Source of the DNA: Piper betle
Lineage: Eukaryota; Streptophyta; Magnoliopsida; Piperales; Piperaceae
Direction: 5' to 3'
DNA: 64,000 bases
Assembly (NCBI GenBank): GCA_033002965.1
Contig: JAURVB010008600.1
Span: forward strand, 1-64,000
In this document: positions 11,594 through 24,541 of the stretch, piece after piece
How positions within the stretch are numbered: the first letter of the stretch is position 1
Layout: every line of letters starts with the position of its first letter
The notes under the pieces: model-generated
Seen by the model: only the letters and a program-made list of their open reading frames with translations
The model's database searches: none
What the model was told of the DNA's origin: nothing
Made by a program: the position numbers and the translations under genes

Positions 11594-14340
11594 TATTAAT
11601 CCTTTTGGATCGATCAAGTGGGTGCCATAGGTGGTTAAGGTTTAATTGGTGTGGGCTAGCCATTTTGGTTATTGGGTAGTGGAGTTTTTGTAGAGATTGG
11701 ATAGAGTGGTCTTATGAGGGATAAGGATTGTTAGGCATTAGAGGATGTGGGGGAGATTTTAAGGGAGTTAGATAGTAGGTACATTAAAACCCTTTTGGGT
11801 GAGTCCTCACGCATTTTACAGTTGCCACCTCTTCTTCTCCTATCCTTTCCTTTTGATGTCAACCTCCTCTTCTCCTTTACCTTCCCTCTTACTAGGTATC
11901 TTTTATTTTCCCTCTCCTTGTTTTTCTCCCCTCTTCACGCATGCATCTCTTTGTTCTTGTTCAATGTGGATGTTTGTTATGTGGGTGTATGATCTTTTGT
12001 GTATGAGCTCTTATCCTTCCATCTCGTTGCATGAATTTTAAGTGAGATCCCATACCTATATTTCCTCGTATAAAATTAATTATTATACAAAATCCTAAAT
12101 AAGTAATATAATTATTTCATGTTATTGTTGTATGTCAATATATTTTGGAATAAAATTTTTATTTATATATGTTGTATATAAATTGTTATTATCAATTAAT
12201 TAATTATATTTTAAATTATTTTAGAATTGTTATTATTAATTAAGATTATTAAAAAATAAAAGAATAATCTTTGCTTACCTAGTAGTTACTATGTAAACAT
12301 AACCGTGGTGATTAACTTAATAACCAATTATACCTACAAATAATCATGGTTGGGCTAAACAAACTATAGTAATCGAAGGATAGTTTGATATTACTATATT
12401 AATTAATTGTTGATAATTGGTTCATGTATTATAGGCTTAAAAGTAAATATAGGTGGTTGTAGGTGATGAATAAAGTAAAATTTTCACATTTATCCCCATT
12501 GCAATACAATTAAGAGCACGTCAATTATAATATAATTATTATTATGCTATGTTCTTATTAGCATTAGCATTAACTCACGATCAATGTTACATGATGGTTA
12601 TCTTTGAAATTAGTTTATGATTTTTATGTGTATATTAATTGGTGTAGTACTTAATTAAAAAATGATTCACTTTTTGTATTAATTATTTAACTTGTTATAA
12701 ACCTAAACTATTAAAGATGATTATTTGATTAATTAAGTATCTTAAATGAGTTTGTCAATAATTAATATATATATATATTATAATAAATCCTTGTTTAAAA
12801 TATATTGTTAGTCATACATTTCATGATGATGTCACTGAAATCAAAATCCAAAGTTAGAGAGTTTATATAGTACATTCAAGTATGAATAATTAATTATTAT
12901 AAAATAATAAGTATGACACATTTAATCACATGTAAAAAGGTTTATGAATAACAAGGTTGTTGCTTTAATTAATTAAGTAAATTAAATAGTTGATTGTACT
13001 AAATTCCGACTAATTATATTATAGTGTAGTGAATTTATTTCTTATAATGATTGTTGACTGATAAAAAATTAGTTGAGTAATATAATTATACACAAATTTT
13101 TTATTCGGGTGGTGTATGTTCTTCTATTCTTTTGATAAATAACAGTAATGAAATACTATGATACACTAGCTAATGCAAATAATTATTCGTTATTATTAAT
13201 TAATTGGTGTACTAATAGATTAGTAATTTAGTGTATTAATAATAATCACATGATGGTCGAATAATCTATAAAAAATATTAGTCTCATAGTTAATTAAAAT
13301 ATTGTTAATATATGTTTAATATAATTAGTATTTGTGGTTTATTAAATGTCGTTAATCAATAAATTAAAAATAAGATCTTTAAATGATAATAAGATTAAGT
13401 TGGTATCGTTATCATTTTTAAAATGAATATTTTGCAATGAAGGAAAATATATAAATATAGTAATTATATACATACTAGTAAGTTCGTAATTATTTATCGT
13501 TGGCTAATTGTGAATTGTGAGTTGAATAATTAATTTAAATCTTCTTAGGCTTGACTGATATAATTAAATAATGTGAATAAGTAATTATCTCACTTTACTT
13601 ATTGTAAATGTTGGAAATTTAAAGTTTAATATTGTTGAATGTTTCATGCTTTATTTTGTCAAATTTTAATCGTAATATAATTAAGTCATTTTATTGCCTG
13701 CATTTTTCTCCTATAAAATTATACTTATGTATAATTTTATTTCTCGTTCATTATGTATTTATAATACTAAAAGGGTGAGCGAATGACAAATATTAGTAAT
13801 TGCAAGCTGTGGGTCACGTAGTGTGTATGTGTATGCATAGGATTATAGTTGCATAAGGTGGCCCTTCCCAGCATTATTAGAGTTCAACATAGGCTTGTAA
13901 TCACTAAAAGAATAGATTAATGATATTATGGAATGTTTTGACTTTTTTTCTTTTAATTATATAGCTTTTTATTTTTATCACTAACAAAGAATAGCCTCTG
14001 TGTGAACATTGATGGATGGGTTAGAGTCAGGACTGCTGGATGACTTTGTTATTAAACTATTAATTTTTTTACTTTAGTTGTTATATTTTTGGTCTATTTG
14101 CATTACCGTGGGATTTTAGCTCGTTTCACAGGTCTTAGTCAATTCTAAACATTTTGTTTTCTTATATTTTATTTTATGGCATGACTTATAATTTAAATTT
14201 TTACTAATTCTTTGCATATAGATTTAATTTGCATTTAAAAAAACTTTACATTATGGGTTTATTTATGATGTTGATAGATTAATAGAAAATTAATTTACGA
14301 TGCACTTGGTTTTATATTTTAACACTTGGCCTGCGGCTCG
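10861..14340. other. AT-rich non-coding stretch
   Basis: Very AT-rich with scattered microsatellites, including (AAT)n at about 11554-11593. The open frames near 11747-12041 are pyrimidine-rich simple sequence. Nothing else recognised. Confidence 0.5.
11554..11593. repeat. (AAT)n microsatellite
   Basis: About thirteen consecutive aat/ata trinucleotides. Confidence 0.9.
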
Positions 14341-14537
14341 GAATGGGCGGGTCATTACAGTGTACCTCACAAGTCTAGGGTGTTTTGGTGCATGTTTAAA
14401 ATTTCGGACAATCCTAGCCTTTGTAGCACCCTAACATGGTTAAAATGGTCACCCCAGTCGCCTTAGGATGAAAACCATAAGTGCACGAAACCTGCTCTAG
14501 GCGCCGAGCCAGAGCCCTTATGCTAGCCACGTTAGGG

Positions 14538-14724
14538 TTTGGTTTTCAGATGTGGGCACTAAGGTGCTAGCCCAGTGCCCTAGCATGCAAATTTAAAATA
14601 TTTCCCCCCATTTTTCCCTGGGCGTTAAGGCTTTCGGCCAACACCCTAGAGCTTAGAAGTTGACCCGACCCTTACATGCACTTCAGCTCAGCCAATGCCT
14701 TAGTGCCCACATCTGAAAACCAAA
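14538..14724. repeat. 27-bp perfect inverted repeat pair
   Basis: 14538-14564 (tttggttttcagatgtgggc...) is the exact reverse complement of 14698-14724, separated by ~133 bp; shorter similarity continues outward. It sits in a GC-richer island (14.33-15.0 kb) with no coding content. The island is preceded by gggcgggtcattaca at 14347-14361, resembling the inverted end of the window's tgtaatgacccgcc LTR family. Confidence 0.75.
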
Positions 14725-15099
14725 CCTAGTGTTGTGGTTTCCAGCTTTTTATGGTCTGACTTGCAGAGGCCAGTGCCCTAGTGTTGGGGCTTGTTCCCCT
14801 TTTTAATTTGAACCCACTCTCCCCTCATTTTTCACCCCTTTCCACCCTTTGGCTCTGACTCCCCCCTTCCCCCTTGACTGCTTTTCATATTTTGGCCTTC
14901 CCCACCTATCCTATGCCTCTCCAAGCTAATCCAAGCCATCTAGGGTCATAGGTCTTTGGATAGGATGCCCCAAGAGTCCTCTCCTTAGCCCCTTGAGGTA
15001 AAGGTTCCCCTTTCCATCTCCTTGTGTTATTTTATAGTTTGTTCATGTGTATGCTTATCTGCTTTTATTTTTATTGTATTTTTTACATGTAGATCTTTG

Positions 15100-16160
15100 T
15101 GTTAGGAGTTGTTAGGCTTTAGATTCAAGTCAATTGCATGTGTATAAAAATAAATATGCATTTGTGAGTGTTCTAGTGTTGTTTACATACACTATTTTAG
15201 TGTTGTATGCAGTTTTTTTGCACGTTATTTGTCTTGTTGCACTCACAAGAGATATATTTACAACTTTTATGTTGTGACATGAACTTGTACCCTAAACTCT
15301 AATTAAGTTACCTAATGAGGTTTAATACTTTATTAAGTAAATAATTAAGTTAATTAAGTGTATTATGTCTTGTGCATGTATGGAGACCTTACCTCGATAT
15401 GGGTGCCAATATAATCCTAGTCTGATATAGGTTCCATCTTTGTGGTAGGTTACATGGGGTGAGCTTTTCGATCTAAGATGCGAAGCTTCACTCATCCAAG
15501 TTTGTAGGACTCACTTTTGCTTCACCTTTGATATGCTCCCTAATTGTCGAATTTTAAAGGCATTTTGACGTAGAACGACATAGATGGTTTTTTAATTAGA
15601 TTCCTCCGATGCTGGACCATTTAGTTGTAATTTTTATAAGTTTAATAAAACTACAAGGATGAGATCTCTTATTAGTTTTTGAACTGAAGATCCGAAAACT
15701 TATTATAAAAGTCCTTTTCAAAGCCTAATATGTATGTATGAGTAAAATTTTACGTTTTTACGAACAAGAGAGTGAGTGGTACGAGTTGTTTGAATTGTAC
15801 TGATACTCTTTTACACCCTAAAGTAATTCAATGTAAGAAGAAATTGTGTAACACAACACATTTTTTATAATTTGTGGTACTTTAGTTCTGAGCTACCTAC
15901 ATAGCGTGGCATGCTATATACGAAGGATGTGAAGGCATAAGTTTTTTGAATAGTTATAATTTTTGTCACGCATGCCAGCCGACCTTTCTAAATAAGTTAT
16001 CTTTGCTTATTGTGCACTGTGAAGTTTCTAAAGTTTCATGATTTTTCATAGGTGTTAACACATCCATATGGCAGTATTGATGCATTAGTAGTTATTTTTG
16101 AACCGGTAGCCAACTTATTTGATTACTGACTATTTTCTTATATTTACGTAGGTGAATACG
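15100..16160. repeat. LTR-like dispersed repeat, inverted relative to 39.7-40.4 kb
   Basis: Shares ordered blocks with the reverse complement of about 39700-40260: ctacaaggatgagat.., gaactgaag, agagagtgagtggta, caacacattt, tttgtggtac, accggtag, and ..tatttacgtaggtga. The similarity stops near 16160. It is non-coding and probably part of a large LTR. Confidence 0.55.
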
Positions 16161-19100
16161 GAAATTCAAAACCAATTAAAATGCAAAAATGACCCACGGG
16201 GAATCTAACCACTCAAGGCATCAGAAGACAAAAACCTGAAAGAATCCAATGTGCAAACAAAACCCAAATGCATGCAAAGAGACCTAGGGTTGGGCTCATG
16301 CGATTAGGACAACCTAGATGAGTCAAAATTATAAAAGAGACTACAAATTCAGGAGAAAATCAGGTAAAATCTCCCCTTTAACAAGGATGTTAGAAAAATT
16401 TTCACAACTTCTTTATAATCAAGAATCACATTTGCACACGCACGCATTTGCAAAAATTCACAATTTAATCACAGAACATTCAGGAGATGTTCTACCTCAG
16501 TCATTTCACATCAAAGAGAATTTTCAACACAGTTTTACATTCTTCACACAGGTTGGTTTGCTTGGTCTTCACATGGGCCCTTCAACGTGCAAATACAATA
16601 ATCAGAGAAGCTCCTCCAACCTATATTATTTCTTCACTCGGGATGCTTGCATAAGAAATAGGGTTCAACGTACGAGGGATTTATTTAACCTTTAGTTCCA
16701 AGACTCCAGGGCTTGGAGAACCCTGTACAAAATAAGTTAGACCTTTGTGCCCCAGAGTATTCCATTTACAAAACATAAAGATACAGTTAGGAATAACAAG
16801 GCACAATTATAACAATCCAATTTACATATCCAACATCGGCCCTAGAAGTCACATCAAAGTTCACAAGCCTTCACACAAAAAAGAGGAGGAAGATATCCAT
16901 AGTCACAATGAAACAACAGAACAACAAGCACACACAAAACAATGCTAGCCCAACATCTCCAGCCTCCTCATGATTTGTGCATCTACACTGGACAATGCCA
17001 TGACCACCCGCATACATATAATAAAAAAGCACCAGCAACGAGTGTCACTGAGTCCCAAACAACTAACTGGGAAACAACAAAACTGGCAAATGGACATAAT
17101 AGTTATCCATGAAAATAAAACTGAAAATAAAGACAACAACACCTCCACATCCACAAACTAATCACAACGAGACCAATAGGGCCTAATCATTATCAGAGCT
17201 AATCAAACACACGAATCAGATATACTCAATGATAACGTGTCGGTATTAGGCATGTGTTAGACCAACTCAATGACAATGAGCAAGTGGTCAATACAGCCTA
17301 ACTGAGAATCACATCTGAAATCTAGCTCAATCTAGATATATTCGACGGAGAGCAATCACATGTCAAATATATAAGCACTGCACAGGCTACTAAGTATGAT
17401 ATCAATATGCACATAGTTAACCACTAACTGAGCACCACTGTTGGGTACTGACTGGGCCTTTCGATTAGCATCATGTTCCCATCCATCATGCATGCACTAA
17501 AAATCTGAAATCATACCATAGGTATAAGGTCTGGGTAGGGTCAAATCATATTGCGCTAAAGTGCGATTTTTGAACTAGATCTTGCATTTTCGGAAACTCA
17601 TCAAGGGATCTCAACCTCGAAGTTTTATTAATCTGGAAAATCATTAAGTTGGTTCGTAGATAGTGAGTTCCAATAAAATGCCACTAGCTACGTCCTACAA
17701 TGTGAAAACAAAGCACGTGAACCAAGCAAAGAGTTATGTAGAGAGAAGAGCCCTAGCGGACCTGAGAAGAGCCCCTCATCCTACCATGGCAAGCTCGATT
17801 CCACACGACCTAGCAAACGTAGATACTACTCAATGCCTGCATGATGCACATGTGCAATGATATGCAATAGTTCTAAATGCGGCAAATGACATGCATGAAG
17901 GAAATTAAACATTCTAATCACAACACAATCACTTCACATGCAGCACAATCAAAAAACCGCATGAGATAAGACAACTAATAATAGCATCAATACGAAGATT
18001 TTGGTATTTTATGAAATTTATTTTGAGATTCAATCTATGTACTTACATCCTAACTTAAGATATCAAAACCCCTTAACAGGGATAATCTAACATGCCAATC
18101 GCAAACAAGATATCGGTAAAATTATGGAATTCAATTTGGGATTGACGGTTAACTTAATTAATCTTAACCTTAGTGATTCTTCTACCGAACCGACTTAAGA
18201 AAGACAAAACTTGAAAACTAATGGATCTTGAGGATCTGGTAAACTTCGACAAAGCCACTTGAAATGTCAAGTCAACCCACAACCAAACCCATTATTTACA
18301 AATTATATTATTAATTAAATAATTTGATAATGCTCTTTTAATTTGGATAATTAAATTAAATTATCATTTAGTTTAAGATTTCACACAAAAATCAATTTTA
18401 CTACCAATTAGGGATTATCTCATCATTATCTTGATTAATTAGATGATTAACAAATTTGGCATGCGAATCAAAGTAATTTGAACGCGGACCAAAAATTATA
18501 AAATACTTGGGGATTTTTCACAATTTGAGTTTAATTAGGTATATTATGGGGGTGAATTGCATAAAATCAACAAAAGCAACAATTAATTGGAGTTTAATTA
18601 GAATTAATTAGAAAAAAATCTTTAATTTACAAGAAAAATTAAAAATTAAAATGAAATCAACCAAGCAATAGTCATGATAATATGATGAATCTACCATCTA
18701 CATGCCTAATTGGGATTTCTACATGCAAACAATTACAAATGCACAAAAAAGTAAGTAGGGTAAAAGGGTGTACCGGCATGGGGGAAAGGAGGGGGAGCAA
18801 GGAGAGAAGGAGGGAAGGAAGACTAGAAGGATGGAAGGGGGACTGCAACGGCTGCGAACGGTGGTGGCCAACAAGTGAGGGGGGGTGGGGGGGGGGGGGT
18901 GTTACCAATGAGAAAAGACAGAAAGAAAAAGAGGGGAAGAAAGGGGAAGGAAGGAGGGGAATGGGAGGAAGGAAAGGAGAAGAAGGGAGAGGGGAATGGG
19001 TGGCCAAGAAAAAAAAGAGGGTGAAGGAAAGGGAGGGTGAGAAAAAGGAAAGAAGAACAAGAAAGGAGGAAAAGAAAAAGAAAAAAAAGGAAGGGCGAAA

Positions 19101-19467
19101 AAGAAACAAAGAAAAAGAGACGGAGGGAAAGAGAAAGAGAGAGGAGGAGAAAGAAAGAAAAAGAAAAGGACAGAAAGAGAAGAGATAAAGAAAAGAAAAG
19201 AGAGAACACGTCAAGGTGTACATGAATGCATGCGATATGACTCTAGCATGACATACGACCCTAGACTACTCAAAAGATCAAAAACACAAGTACTTGCTTT
19301 ACGATTTGGGGCTGGCCAGACCACTCGATGGCGGGTATGCCCAAAAGTCCAAGCCCACAACACCGGACCAATCAAACTGAACTAATTGTATACTATTCGG
19401 ATTGAGCCAAACATAAAACTGCACAAACTGAGCAGAAAAACATTGAACCGACGAGCTGGGTCTTACA
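16161..19467. repeat. LTR-like non-coding sequence ending gggtcttaca
   Basis: No protein-coding signal. 17540-17680 matches, in reverse, the gaggatgagatccct block at 22970-23100. The right edge gctgggtcttaca (ends 19467) resembles the 3' end of the window's other LTRs (gggtctttaca). The left edge was not found. It contains a polypurine block described separately. Confidence 0.4.
18770..19200 (+). repeat. Polypurine tract, ~430 bp
   Basis: Almost entirely A and G on the plus strand, including a long G run near 18879-18899. This explains the long lysine/glutamate/arginine frames on plus and phenylalanine/serine/leucine frames on minus; neither is a gene. It may form triplex or quadruplex structures. 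Confidence 0.85.
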
Positions 19468-20823
19468 GGTACCGTGTACTATTATTGTGTTACATGTTAT
19501 GGACTGCAATTTTGTATGAATTCACGTGCTTCAAATTTATGTATTATTGGAAATTTTGAGACTAAGTGTTGTATTGTGATTCAAGTTGGTGCTCTAAACC
19601 TTGGTCATGATGTATAAGGATTTGTTCTGTGTGGCTCGTGTGTTAATAATAATAATATTATTATTATCATCGTGTAGGGTATTAACATTGAGGCAGTCTA
19701 CTAATCATGTATGCTATACTTATTTGGTTGTAAGTGTGTGCGTGTAAAACATGTGACTCAAGTCAGAGTTTTACATTAGCGAACTAGTCGGTTCGAGTTA
19801 GTTTCATGGACTACGTGCTAAGCCGAGGCCAGTTGCGAGTTATGAGTGATGAGGGTCAAGTGTACTTGAGTATACGATGATAACATTGGAAAGAGGATGA
19901 GAAATAAGTTATCAGAGTAAATGAAAGCATGCAGTATATTTTTTTATGATTTGATTGTAGAATTATTTTTAAGCGGAATAATGCATTAGGATGCGTTATA
20001 GGGTTATTAGCTATAAAGCATGTCATTGTGGTGATATGGTGTGTATTATATTTTATGGGATTTTCCCCTCTTTTCTTTAGATTTTTTAAAGATTTATTAC
20101 AAGTTAGTTATTATTTTTCACTCAAGTCGGAGTCGAGTCAACCTTTATTTACGATATTGCCACCGACCTGTTTTTCCCCTGACACTTCTCTCCCCCTCCC
20201 TCCCTCCCAAACCCTCGCCACCGCGCCTTTACCTGCAGCCGACGCAACCTACGGCTGCCACCCCGCAGCCGATCGATGCCTTTGAGCCTGCCGTGCCACA
20301 TCGAGCATCTTTAGCCGGCGTCTGGCCTCCATTGCACGAGGGAGCAGAGCCTTCACACTGTGCTCTTGTCACTGATCCCACCACCGGTGATGGTCACTGC
20401 CTTGACTTCGCTGACCCTTCCACGACCAGCCCCAACGGGTGTGGAGCCTAACACTGTCCATCCTTGCTGGATCTCTTTAGCCCATAGCTGACTGCATGTC
20501 TTGCCATTTTCTGGAGAGCTACCATCTCCGCTAAGTTCATCAACATCGTAGACATGTCAGGCTCACCGATTCAGTGCCGATAGTGCTCACCAATTCAGTG
20601 CCAACAGGCTCACCTCTAGCCGGAAACCGTCGAAAACTACCAGAAAATTGCCAGAAATGGCCGAAAAACTAAATTCGATGGATCTTGTACGAAACTCATC
20701 CATTCGAACCCAATCAATCTTCGGACACGGCCAAGCGCCGAATTCAAGCTTCGAGGCACCCAACCAAACCCTAACCAGTCGTCGATTGACATTGATCATC
20801 GTCATCGACAACAAGAGGTATAA
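19468..20823. other. Non-coding, repeat-derived
   Basis: No supported gene. Around 20117-20165 an actcaagtcggagtcgagtc / atttac / attgccacc module precedes a GC-rich segment, like modules inside the hAT and LTR elements elsewhere. The sequence appears to resume at 22415, after the solo LTR. Confidence 0.4.
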
Positions 20824-22414
20824 TGTAACGACCCACCATTTTTCACAATATTGTGGGCCTATCTAGCTAGGCGTTACACGAAATTATACCAAACCAACCC
20901 TATAACGACCAGCCCTAACTGGTCCAGGCATTACTTATATGTTACATGATTTCTATTAAAACCATAAGTATGACTCATTCAAAGTAAATTATGGTTAGTC
21001 AAGACATAATAATAATAGTTCCACATCTTGGATCGTTTCCCAAAGCCACATATATAACACAAGAAAATAAAAGGAAGTCCAATTTATTATCCATTCTCTT
21101 ACCCTGAGTTCGTAAAAGAACCACCAACCATACTTTCATTCTTCCTCAAGTGAGCTGAAATCAAACAATCTTGATTAGCCTACATACCCATGTCGGGATC
21201 AGGCTCAATGTAGTTCTATAGGCTCTCAAGTCATTCTGAGATTAAAAGTTGTCTCCCAGTTCGTTCTGAGATTAGTCATTATTGGCTGTCAGGTCCATTC
21301 TGACATGTCCATTATTGGCTGTCAGGCACATTCTGACATATCCATTTTTGGCTGTCAGGTCCATTCTGATATATCCATTTTTGGCTGTCAGGTCCATTTT
21401 GACATATCCATTATTGGCTGTCAGGTCCATTTTGACATGTCCATTATTGGCTGTCAGGTCCATTTTAACATATCCATTATTGGCTGTCAAGTCCATTCTG
21501 ACATGTCCATTATTGGCTGTCAGGTTCATTCTGACATGTCCATTATTGGCTGTCAGGCACATTCTGACATATCCATTTTTGGCTGTCAGGTCCATTCTGA
21601 TATATCCATTTTTGGCTGTCAGGTCCATTTTGACATATCTATTATTGGCTATCAGGTCCATTTTGACATGTCCACTATTGGCTATCAGGTCCATTTTGAC
21701 ATATCCATTATTGGCTGTCAGGTCCATTCTCACATGTCCATTATTGGCTGTCAGGTCCATTTTGACATGTCCATTATTGGCTATCAGGTCTATTCTGGCA
21801 TGTCCATTAACAAAACAACTAAGCAATTCAAAGAATCCCAACAATTCTTGCCAATTGAAGGATGAAGCAAAGTAGCACACCCACAACAAAACAAACACCC
21901 GACCCCAAAGACTCGCAGCAGTTCATAGCAAGCAGTCGACAAGAACCCCATGCATAAGGCGCTAGGGATCTAGCAACTTAGCAGGGCATCTCCAACAAAC
22001 CTTGCATGTAAGAATCCTAATGGAAACAAATAAGATGAGGAACAAAATACTCACTCAAAAATGGGGAGGTCGCCTGGGACGGAGAGGAGGCAAGAAGAAT
22101 TTGATGGCTAGGAAATAGTCCCCCCCCCCACACCCCTTCAACGATCCCCTCCTCCTGCATATTGCATATATATACACTTCAACCATTCCCTCCATTAAAT
22201 TCTCATACCCCATCATCCATAGGTATTTCCTAGGTTCAACGAGGCCCTTCATTAAATTCTCACACCCTATCATCCATTCATGAATATGTATTTTCTAGGT
22301 GACCTTAAGTCAAACCGTGACCGGTCGACTTGATAAACAACCATATTGGTTCATTGATATTTATTTCATAATATTTAGGTTCAAGTCTTGTAATAAAAAT
22401 CATGGGTTTTTACA
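20824..22414. mobile_element. Solo LTR, 1.59 kb, TSD tataa
   Basis: Begins tgtaacgacccaccattttt and ends gggtttttaca, flanked by identical 5-bp duplications tataa (20819-20823 and 22415-22419). No internal retrotransposon region is present, so this is a solo LTR left by recombination between two LTRs. Its first ~50 bp closely match the LTR starts at 26320, 28441 and 33342. Its centre differs, carrying a 33-bp minisatellite where those carry a GC-rich array. Confidence 0.85.
21272..21810. repeat. 33-bp minisatellite with 7-unit higher-order repeat
   Basis: About sixteen copies of a 33-bp unit (attggctgtcaggtccattc...). Because 33 is a multiple of three, all frames stay open and give spurious 11-residue repeat proteins on both strands. 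Units 2-8 and 9-15 match in order (two cacatt/ttttt variants recur seven units apart), showing a 231-bp block duplication. Confidence 0.9.
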
Positions 22415-23551
22415 TATAATTACCTCGGATTTAATTATTTAAAATTGATTATTGATAGCATGGCCTATTATGATTGATTATTTGTCGTGATGAATGCCTG
22501 ATTGTGAATGAAGTGATGATTTATATGGTTTGATTGATATTGAATAAATGCTAATGAGCTAATTAGGTAAATTAAATTTGAACATGCTAATTAATTGTAA
22601 TGTAACTTAGAAAAACATAATAAAATCGATGTGAATAGGATGAGCTAGGGATATTTTTATTGTAATGAGTATTGTTGATTGTTTGATGGATGAAGATTGT
22701 ATTGTAAGTGTGATGTTCATGATGAGTTTGATGCATCATTCAGTTAGTGGACATTAGCTTCTAGATTTGATGTGTAGGTATGGAATAGGAGCTTGCTGCA
22801 TAGGAGCACAACCACGATTGAAGCTTTTACCAGGTGTGTTTAGGATTTGCCCTCGATTTACTATCTTATTCCATCGTGTTTTGTTTTATTAGGTAAGATG
22901 ATGTGTCAAGTGGTGTATTTATCGTATCCCACTTCACACGGGCCATTTAGTCAATTACATTTCCGAATTAATAACCCTCGAGGATGAGATCCCTCGAGTT
23001 TGTTTTCAAAACTCAGATCTAGCTCACAATGCCTTCGGGCCTATTATAGTGAAATCCCTACCCAGGCCTATGTATATGTAGTTTTCGCATTTTCAGTGAG
23101 ATGTGAGACAAGGGAAAACTAATGGCCACGTCTTGAGATAGGGCATGCGTTTGTCAAAGCAAGCTCTGGAATTGAGTGAGCATCTGTTCCATTCCCTGGG
23201 ACCCACCCTGATAACTCCACCTTTGAGTTCTTCAAACCTAGAGAAGTTTGGAGGTTTGTGGGTAATGTTATGTAGTGTAGTCTAGACTTGTGCTTTCAAA
23301 GGGTATTGAAGGCGCATGCTTGAGACTATTCGGCCTTTGTACTCAATGTTAGGAGTAATATGGAGGATGTAGAGGGCTAAGAGGAAAGAAAATGGTTTTC
23401 CCACCTAAGGGATAGTTTAAAGTGGCCAAGGAAGAGAATGGATTGGAAAGGGGATCCTATCAAGTGAGGTCGATGGCTCCTAGTTGTTGTCTTTATGAGA
23501 GTTCTTGAGGAAGAGTAGTGCGATTTTTATTCAATAGGAGGGTCAGCTACT
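22415..23551. other. Non-coding, LTR-like in part
   Basis: No gene seen. 22970-23100 holds the attaataaccctcgaggatg block shared in reverse with 17.54-17.68 kb. The last part flanks the receptor-like pseudogene and shows no clear upstream LRR sequence. Confidence 0.45.
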
Positions 23552-24541
23552 TGCCGACTTTTTGGTACTCTTGACCTTTCTCAGAATCATTTAAATGGAG
23601 GGATTCCTGCAAGCTTGGGCAATTGTTCTTACATTGAGATTCTTGATTTGAGTGAGAACTATTTAGTTGGAGTAGTACCAAGGTCGTTGAACAAGCTAGC
23701 AAACTAGAGGTCACTACATTTGGGAAGAAATATGTTGTCAGGCACAATTCCCCTGTTGATGAACTGCTCAAACTTGGATGTCCTAGACCTTTGTTCTAAC
23801 TATTATCAGGAGGCATTAGTCATGCTATTGAAAGCCTGGGAGTGCTAGGATTCTAAGATTGCATTGTTTGGCTCTATTCCCAGGAGTATTGGGGAACTCC
23901 TTGAAATGAAACAAAACCATAATTCTGTGAATAATCTATACAATTATGGTCGACCGTGGGAATTCCTGGAACTTGAAACACTTCATAATTCTCGCCATGA
24001 GGAGTCACTTTTGTCATTGAATGGTCATGCTATTGAATATGACATGAACCTATATCTTATTGTGGGCATAAATTTCTCAAGCAATGGACTCAATGGAGAA
24101 ATTCCTCAAGAATTGATGAGGCTCAAGTGACTCTTATTTTTGGACTTCTCTATAAACCATTTCACCTATGAGATTCCTAAGAGCATCCATGAGCTACAGT
24201 ATTTAGAGAATTTTGATTTGTCCAACAACCAACTTCGAGGCGAAATTCCTGCAAGTTTGTTAGAGTTAATGTTCCTCGTCAGGCGGAATTTATCATACAA
24301 TCAATTACAGGGAAGGATTCCCACAAAAAATCAACTTCAGAAAATGAATGATTCGTCGATTTATGCGGGCAATCTTGACCTGTGCGGTGCACTGCTTCCA
24401 AAACAAAGTTCATCAAATAAGACGGTCGAAGCTGAACAAGGCCGACAAAATGGAATGCTAGGGTTTTATATGAGCATGGTACTTGGAGTCGTGATCGGTT
24501 TTGGGGGTTTAGTGGGCTTCTCATTTTCAAACCATAGATGA
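23552..24541 (+). pseudogene. LRR receptor-like protein (RLP), 3' fragment with stop codons
   Basis: One frame from about 23552 to the stop at 24539-24541 encodes leucine-rich repeats of the plant extracellular type (L-x-LS-x-N-x-L-x-G-x-IP: LDLSQNHLNGGIPASLGNCS, NFSSNGLNGEIPQEL, FDLSNNQLRGEIPASL, NLSYNQLQGRIP). These are followed by the typical juxtamembrane segment (NLDLCGALLP) and a transmembrane helix (MVLGVVIGFGGLVGFSF), as in EIX2/Cf-type RLPs, which perceive extracellular ligands without a kinase domain. In-frame stops at 23705 (TAG), 23846 (TAG) and 24128 (TGA), a degraded unit around 23790-23860, and the missing N-terminal LRRs and signal peptide mark it as a pseudogene. No frameshift was needed across ~990 bp, so decay appears recent. 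Confidence 0.85.

Noticed and set aside
18672..19225. Open frames up to 183 codons on both strands
   Set aside because: Low-complexity products of a polypurine tract (Lys/Glu/Arg on plus, Phe/Ser/Leu on minus).
21272..21898. 208-residue repeat protein, and the possibility of a CRISPR array
   Set aside because: The 33-bp period keeps frames open on both strands. The repeats are contiguous with no unique spacers, and the array lies inside a solo LTR of a plant genome.
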